This document shows positions 5,468 to 8,854 of a DNA stretch of 8,854 bases, one piece after another. Location of the stretch: positions 1 through 8,854 of the forward strand of contig JAEZIV010000247.1 in assembly GCA_023436515.1 (NCBI GenBank), read 5' to 3'. Below the pieces are notes generated by a model that worked only from the letters and a program-made list of their open reading frames with translations, was not told where the DNA came from and made no database searches. How positions within the stretch are numbered: the stretch's first letter is position 1; each line of letters opens with the position of its first letter. The position numbers were made by a program, and so were the translations under genes. Source of the stretch: Bacillota bacterium (GTDB lineage: Bacteria > Bacillota > Clostridia > Acetivibrionales > DSM-1351).

Positions 5468-5764
5468 TTACTCAACTTCCTCTTCTTCAGCTTCCTTTTC
5501 ATCCTTACAGATAACTGCTTTTTCCTTCTTTACAAACTCCTCTATCTTATCCTTGGCAACGCTCAAACCTTCCTTTACTGTTTCCAGTGTTTCTTTGGTG
5601 GTCCTCGCTATATCTTCTCTGGTTTCCTTCCCTGCTTTTGGAGCCAGCAACACACCGGCAGCTACACCAACAGCAGTACCAATTCCGGCACCGATAGCTA
5701 CATTCTTTGCAGTTTTCTTCTTAGCTGCTCTTTTCTTCTTCTTCAACAAATCCTTTAAGTCCAT
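5468..5764 (-). CDS. YtxH domain-containing protein
   Basis: A 98-residue protein with three parts: a strongly basic N-terminus (LKDLLKKKKRAAKKKTAK, 3-20), a glycine-zipper-like hydrophobic segment ending in LLAPKAGKETRED (21-51), and a charged helix ending in a Glu-rich tail (EKEAEEEEVE). The GxxxGxxxG...APKxGxETR signature identifies the YtxH family, small membrane-associated proteins of Firmicutes often induced by general stress. The biochemical role is unknown. The start is firm: GGAGGT (5777-5772) stands 7 nt before the ATG. It is the first gene of a two-gene operon with the DUF948 gene. A TATAAT lies upstream at 5836-5841, but without a convincing -35 box, so an alternative sigma factor or an activator is possible. 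Confidence 0.9.
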   Translation of the reverse strand: MDLKDLLKKKKRAAKKKTAKNVAIGAGIGTAVGVAAGVLLAPKAGKETREDIARTTKETLETVKEGLSVAKDKIEEFVKKEKAVICKDEKEAEEEEVE

Positions 5765-5835
5765 AAATCTGACCTCCTTAAAAAATAATACAAATGTACC
5801 TGGACAAACTTTTCCACAGAATTCCTATACAGATT

Positions 5836-5841
5836 ATTATA
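5836..5841 (-). promoter_or_regulatory. Possible -10 box of the YtxH/DUF948 operon
   Basis: A perfect TATAAT on the minus strand, about 70 nt before the YtxH start codon. No hexamer resembling TTGACA stands 16-18 nt upstream, so the call is weak. Confidence 0.3.
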
Positions 5842-5919
5842 CGACAGATAGCAGTAAATTGATATAATTACAATGGTAATTTTTTATTATTTTCATAATT
5901 TTTCCGCATAAATTAAGTC

Positions 5920-6022
5920 AAAAAAAAAACATCCATGTCCATTTTTGCATGTGAACCGACTCCAAATGTTAAACCTAAAATTTACATTTTAGCGGTCGGT
6001 TCACTGGGCTTGGATGTTTTTT
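5920..6022 (-). terminator. Terminator of the 728-aa gene, inside a 99-nt layered hairpin
   Basis: The arms pair in layers: 5924-5935 with 6011-6022 (12 bp, AAAAAACATCCA); after one mismatch, 5937-5941 with 6005-6009 (one wobble); and, after a 9-nt bulge, 5951-5960 with 5995-6004 (10 bp, GTGAACCGAC). The remaining loop can form a further 7-bp stem (CTAAAAT 5975-5981 with 5986-5992) or an alternative AAATGT/ACATTT pairing. The hairpin begins 10 nt after the stop codon at 6033. On the minus strand it ends in ten T's (5929-5920), partly used in the stem. The ends give a T6 run on the plus strand, so it may act both ways. It is much longer than an ordinary terminator. Confidence 0.8.
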
Positions 6023-6032
6023 GGTCTTTTTC

Positions 6033-8219
6033 TTAGCTTAAGCTTTTTAATCCCTTTTGAATTGAATACGCGGCTTCTGCAAAGGTAATATTGTCAGTAG
6101 GATTATAGGTATCGCCCGGTTTAACGGGCAAAATATCAAGAGCTTTGCAGATGGAAATTCTTAAATCACTGTCTGTTTTGGCAAAAAGCTCATAATGCTT
6201 TAATAATTCTTCATATCCAAGGGCATTGAGCAGCATATCTACAAATTCCTGCTTTGTTATGCTTTGCTTCCCTTCGAAATTTTTGCCGGTAACCTTAATA
6301 ACACCTGATGCCACGGCACTCTCAACATACCTGAAGTATTCATTATCACCGGTTACATCAGGGAAACTACTCTTTGTTTTTTCATTTGAATTGATGTAAT
6401 AGACTCCCCCGATTAAAGATACCATTTTTACGGCATCCTGGCGGGTAAGTTTTTCATCATAATTAGTAATATTGTTAAGAACTATACCTTGGGTCTCCAG
6501 CATTTCAATATTTACCGCCGCCCAGTGGGTTTCATTTGAATATCTGGAGGGATAAGGATTGCCTGAGTAATCCAAATAGGAGCCTTTTTCAGCATCAATA
6601 TACCCATAAACTGTAGATATTGGTCTGTAAACAATTAAACTCTCAGTAGAACTAACCATACTGCCATCCTTGTAAATGTAAGGGGTGTAATATGCTAAAT
6701 CAAATTTCGTATTTTCAAAATATATAGCCTTGGCCTTATTCTCAGAAATAACTTTATCAGGTGCAGGGTAATTGATATCATTCCAAGTCATATAAACATT
6801 AAGTAGTTTACCGGTTTCCTTATCAACATTAAAACCCATTGTATCATTTGTCGGAATACCATAAGCAAACCTCATATACGAGAATTGGTGCGTTGGCTGA
6901 TCCTTCTGGCTGTTGACGGAATTATCGGCAATATTCATATCGACAAAGTAATCAAATTGCTGCCCCAATACATTCTTTAGTATATCATCACCAATCTTTT
7001 TTGCCTTGTCGTAATCAACCTTTACCTTTATTTTCTTAGCGGTCTCATTGGGTTCATACTCTTTGTAGTAATAGAATGAGAAATTGGTAATATTACCTGT
7101 TGAAAGATTAATAGCAATAGAGAGGTAATAGCTTGTTTTATCAATATTAGAGTTATAAGTAAAATAAATGATTTTTTGCTTTTGTGTCGGGTCTGTTTTA
7201 AAGGTATTACTATTATTGTCACCAAGCTTTATTCCTGTATACTTTTCAATATAACTCTTAATACCAAGTGCTTTTTTTTCAGCCTGCGCTTCGGTTATCT
7301 CCTTAATTATCACCTTAGTATCATTTGCAACTTTATCCCTATTCAGGTCTTTATAATAATCCATTACATTATAATTAAGTGCATCCTGTGCTACCGCTCC
7401 GGTCTTGGCATCAATCATGCCTGGAACAACAGGCAAATACACCAGCTTTGCTTTAGGGCTATTGTTTTCATAACTTGGTATATATTGAAGCTGCATTCTG
7501 AGATTATCGGTATACCTCTTCTTCAGAAACTCCAAATCCTTTACACCGGCTGTTGAGGGATATTTGGGCTCTGCCCTATGAGAATAAGGGGAATAGTAGC
7601 TATTCACATTACCGCTTACGGCATTAACTGAGACACTATATGAAGCGTCAACTGCCAATATTCCGTTGAATCTAACTGAAAAATTGAAGGTGTATTGAGG
7701 AACCTCATATATCCCACTTGTTTTTTCATAGGGTACACTGGAATCAGAAGCAATTTCAAGGGTTTTGCCCTTCATTGAAACATTATCCTTAATAAATTCT
7801 TCAGCAATTGTTTGGGCTTGCTTCTTTGTTATAGCGACAATATTTCTAGTCCTGTATGTATTCTCCCAATTATTGAAATTAGCAAGTTCTCCGGTATCAG
7901 CAGTAATTGATACCAACATATTTGAATTAATTTTTCCTCCAAATAATTCAACTCTCCAAATAGGCCGGGATGAACTATCTGCATTTTCAAGAATAATATT
8001 AGATACCTCATATCCCTCTGTAAATTTAAAGCCCTTCACTATTTTTTTTGCGTCCTCGAGACTGATTTCTGTGGTTTTCTTATTCTCGGTCGGAGCTGCA
8101 CTCTTTTCAACTGTCATTGTCTCAGCCTTTACAGCTGTCGTTGCCATAGCAATTTGTGATGTAAACAGGCTGCAGCCTAAGGCTATGGCTGCAAAAGCCT
8201 TCAATTTTATCCCTGACAT
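6033..8219 (-). CDS. Secreted YcdB/YcdC-repeat protein with C-terminal SLH modules
   Basis: A 728-residue exported protein, paralogous to the 709-aa protein. Residues 1-26 are a signal peptide (MSGIKLK, hydrophobic core, likely cleavage after AMA; VKA at 30-32 is an alternative). Two YcdB/YcdC-type units follow, about 48-285 and 305-552: TKKQAQTIAEEFI, FSVRFNGILAVDASYSVSV and YLPVVPGMIDAKTG in the first; FAYGIPTNDTMGFNVDKETG and YGYIDAEKGSYLDYSG in the second. Residues 560-725 carry three SLH-like modules: HWAAVNIEMLETQGIV...LTRQDAVKMV, FPDVTGDNEYFRYVESAVASGVI...ITKQEFVDML, and ISICKALDIL...YNPTDNITFAEAAYSI. These should tether it to the wall; the function of the YcdB units is unknown. AGGAGG (8230-8225) stands 5 nt before the ATG at 8219. 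An in-frame TTG 14 codons upstream is rejected, since it lies upstream of the ribosome site and precedes the signal peptide with a hydrophilic stretch. Confidence 0.92.
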   Translation of the reverse strand: MSGIKLKAFAAIALGCSLFTSQIAMATTAVKAETMTVEKSAAPTENKKTTEISLEDAKKIVKGFKFTEGYEVSNIILENADSSSRPIWRVELFGGKINSNMLVSITADTGELANFNNWENTYRTRNIVAITKKQAQTIAEEFIKDNVSMKGKTLEIASDSSVPYEKTSGIYEVPQYTFNFSVRFNGILAVDASYSVSVNAVSGNVNSYYSPYSHRAEPKYPSTAGVKDLEFLKKRYTDNLRMQLQYIPSYENNSPKAKLVYLPVVPGMIDAKTGAVAQDALNYNVMDYYKDLNRDKVANDTKVIIKEITEAQAEKKALGIKSYIEKYTGIKLGDNNSNTFKTDPTQKQKIIYFTYNSNIDKTSYYLSIAINLSTGNITNFSFYYYKEYEPNETAKKIKVKVDYDKAKKIGDDILKNVLGQQFDYFVDMNIADNSVNSQKDQPTHQFSYMRFAYGIPTNDTMGFNVDKETGKLLNVYMTWNDINYPAPDKVISENKAKAIYFENTKFDLAYYTPYIYKDGSMVSSTESLIVYRPISTVYGYIDAEKGSYLDYSGNPYPSRYSNETHWAAVNIEMLETQGIVLNNITNYDEKLTRQDAVKMVSLIGGVYYINSNEKTKSSFPDVTGDNEYFRYVESAVASGVIKVTGKNFEGKQSITKQEFVDMLLNALGYEELLKHYELFAKTDSDLRISICKALDILPVKPGDTYNPTDNITFAEAAYSIQKGLKSLS

Positions 8220-8224
8220 AATGT

Positions 8225-8230
8225 CCTCCT
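8225..8230 (-). promoter_or_regulatory. Ribosome-binding site that sets the 728-aa protein start
   Basis: AGGAGG (8230-8225, minus strand) lies 5 nt before the ATG at 8219. The longer in-frame reading from a TTG at 8261 would overlap the promoter element at 8247-8255 and is rejected. Confidence 0.88.
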
Positions 8231-8246
8231 CGCCATTTTTTGTTAT

Positions 8247-8255
8247 ATTATACCA
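8247..8255 (-). promoter_or_regulatory. Extended -10 promoter of the 728-aa gene
   Basis: TGG followed by TATAAT (8255-8247, minus strand) is a perfect extended -10 element. The -35 position (8275-8270) is poor (CACTGC), as is common with extended -10 promoters, and overlaps one arm of the dyad at 8274-8291. The leader would be about 20 nt. Confidence 0.6.
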
Positions 8256-8273
8256 TTCCAAATTCTATAGCAG

Positions 8274-8291
8274 TGTTACAGTTTCGTAACA
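8274..8291. repeat. Dyad TGTTAC-N6-GTAACA in the divergent promoter region
   Basis: Perfect 6-bp arms (8274-8279 and 8286-8291) separated by 6 bp form an 18-bp dyad of the size bound by dimeric helix-turn-helix regulators. It touches the -35 position of the minus-strand gene and lies about 40-50 bp upstream of the glgA promoter candidates. Regulator unknown. Confidence 0.5.
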
Positions 8292-8328
8292 TATATTTCC
8301 ATTTTAAATCTACTTCATATTAGGAATG

Positions 8329-8366
8329 TTGAATGGCCATGACATTTCTGATAAACTTAGTACTAT
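8329..8366 (+). promoter_or_regulatory. Candidate promoter region of glgA
   Basis: Two overlapping candidates fit similarly well: TTGAAT (8329-8334), 17 nt, TAAACT (8352-8357); and ATGACA (8339-8344), 16 nt, TACTAT (8361-8366). I cannot choose between them. A palindrome ATGGCCAT (8333-8340) lies across both -35 regions. Confidence 0.4.
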
Positions 8367-8401
8367 ATAAAAACTACTGGTTACTAAGGAGGCATCCTTT
8401 T

Positions 8402-8854
8402 ATGAATAAGCTTAATGTATTATTCGCTTCTTCCGAGGTATTCCCATTTGCCAAGACAGGTGGCCTGGGTAACGTTGCCGGGTCTTTACCTCAGGCTATT
8501 ACCCGACTGGGAACTGACATAAGGGTTGTAATGCCAAACTATAAAAGTATACCCCACGAGTATAAAGCGTCTATGCAGTTTTTGGGCTACATTTACGTTG
8601 ATCTGGGCTGGAGACATCAGTACTGCGGTATTTTAAAGCTAGTATATGATGATGTTATATACTATTTTATAGATAACGAGTATTACTTTCATAGAAATGA
8701 GCTGTATGGAGACTACGACCAAGCCGAACAGTTTTCGTTTTTCAGCAAGGCCCTGATTGAGATGCTTCCACTAATCGGGTTCAAGCCTGACATTATTCAC
8801 TGCAACGACTGGCAAACTGGTATAGTAAGTCTATTACTGAAGGCAAACTACAGG
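8402..8854 (+). CDS. glgA: Glycogen synthase (ADP-glucose type), N-terminal part
   Basis: The first 151 codons of a bacterial glycogen synthase (GT5 family), which transfers glucose from ADP-glucose to the growing alpha-1,4-glucan in the cytoplasm. The full protein is usually about 480 residues, so the gene runs off the right edge. Visible family features: LFASSEVFPFAKTGGLGNVAGSLP (7-30), containing the substrate-binding KTGGL motif with Lys18; RVVMPNYKSI; YYFIDNEYYFHR; LYGDYDQAEQFSFFSKALIEMLP; and PDIIHCNDWQTG (about 129-140). The usual KTGGLxDV reads KTGGLGNV: residue 24 is Asn (AAC) where Asp is normal. AAGGAGG (8386-8392) lies 9 nt before the ATG. It is divergent from the 728-aa gene, with 182 bp between the start codons. 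Other glycogen genes may follow beyond the window. Confidence 0.96.
   Translation, partial: MNKLNVLFASSEVFPFAKTGGLGNVAGSLPQAITRLGTDIRVVMPNYKSIPHEYKASMQFLGYIYVDLGWRHQYCGILKLVYDDVIYYFIDNEYYFHRNELYGDYDQAEQFSFFSKALIEMLPLIGFKPDIIHCNDWQTGIVSLLLKANYR

Noticed and set aside
5866..5885. Small hairpin AATTAC/GTAATT followed by T's as a plus-strand terminator
   Set aside because: The stem is only 6 bp and AT-rich, and no plus-strand transcript is expected to reach it.
7765..8289. 174-codon plus-strand open frame opposite the signal-peptide end of the 728-aa gene
   Set aside because: It is fully antisense to a gene with a firm start, signal peptide and domains, and would also cross the promoter of that gene.
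1..8854. CRISPR array, insertion sequence, tRNA or rRNA
   Set aside because: No regularly spaced repeats, transposase-like frame, tRNA-like fold or rRNA-like sequence was seen.

Overview
The window looks like the chromosome of a low-GC, Gram-positive, anaerobic Firmicute of the Clostridia. Strong GGAGG-type ribosome sites, AT-rich spacers, S-layer homology (SLH) domains, a LysM domain and YtxH/DUF948 proteins all fit. A Ruminiclostridium-type cellulolytic clostridium is my best guess, from overall resemblance only. No mobile element, CRISPR array, tRNA or rRNA was seen. All complete genes lie on the minus strand; only the last gene, glgA, is on the plus strand.

Layout from left to right: the start of a lipoprotein gene that runs off the left edge (probably a polysaccharide deacetylase); a small Dabb-fold (stress-responsive A/B barrel) protein; a 385-bp gap; a secreted YcdB/YcdC-repeat protein with SLH-type modules (709 aa); a membrane protein with a cytoplasmic PP2C-like phosphatase domain, one membrane span and an outside LysM domain (475 aa); a two-gene operon of YtxH and DUF948 proteins; a second, paralogous YcdB/SLH protein (728 aa); and, divergently, the first 151 codons of glycogen synthase.

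Most genes appear to be separate transcription units. Hairpin terminators lie after the phosphatase gene, after the YtxH/DUF948 operon and after the 728-aa gene. Four start sites were set by ribosome-binding sites: the Dabb protein, the DUF948 protein and the 728-aa protein start inside longer open frames, and the 709-aa and 475-aa proteins use TTG and GTG.

Taken together the minus-strand genes are mostly about the cell envelope: two SLH-anchored exported proteins, a wall-binding receptor-like phosphatase, a membrane/stress pair and an exported lipoprotein. That they work together is inference from proximity.

The most unusual signal is non-coding. In the 385-bp gap the plus strand carries a near-consensus promoter (880-908) followed about 70 bp later by a strong intrinsic terminator (980-1010), with no credible reading frame between. 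This predicts a small RNA of about 96 nt. Its terminator loop shares 13 of 14 bases with the plus strand in the leader of the neighbouring 709-aa gene, so it could pair with that mRNA. Also notable are a 99-nt layered hairpin after the 728-aa gene, a dyad in the glgA divergent region, and an Asp-to-Asn change in the glycogen synthase signature motif.
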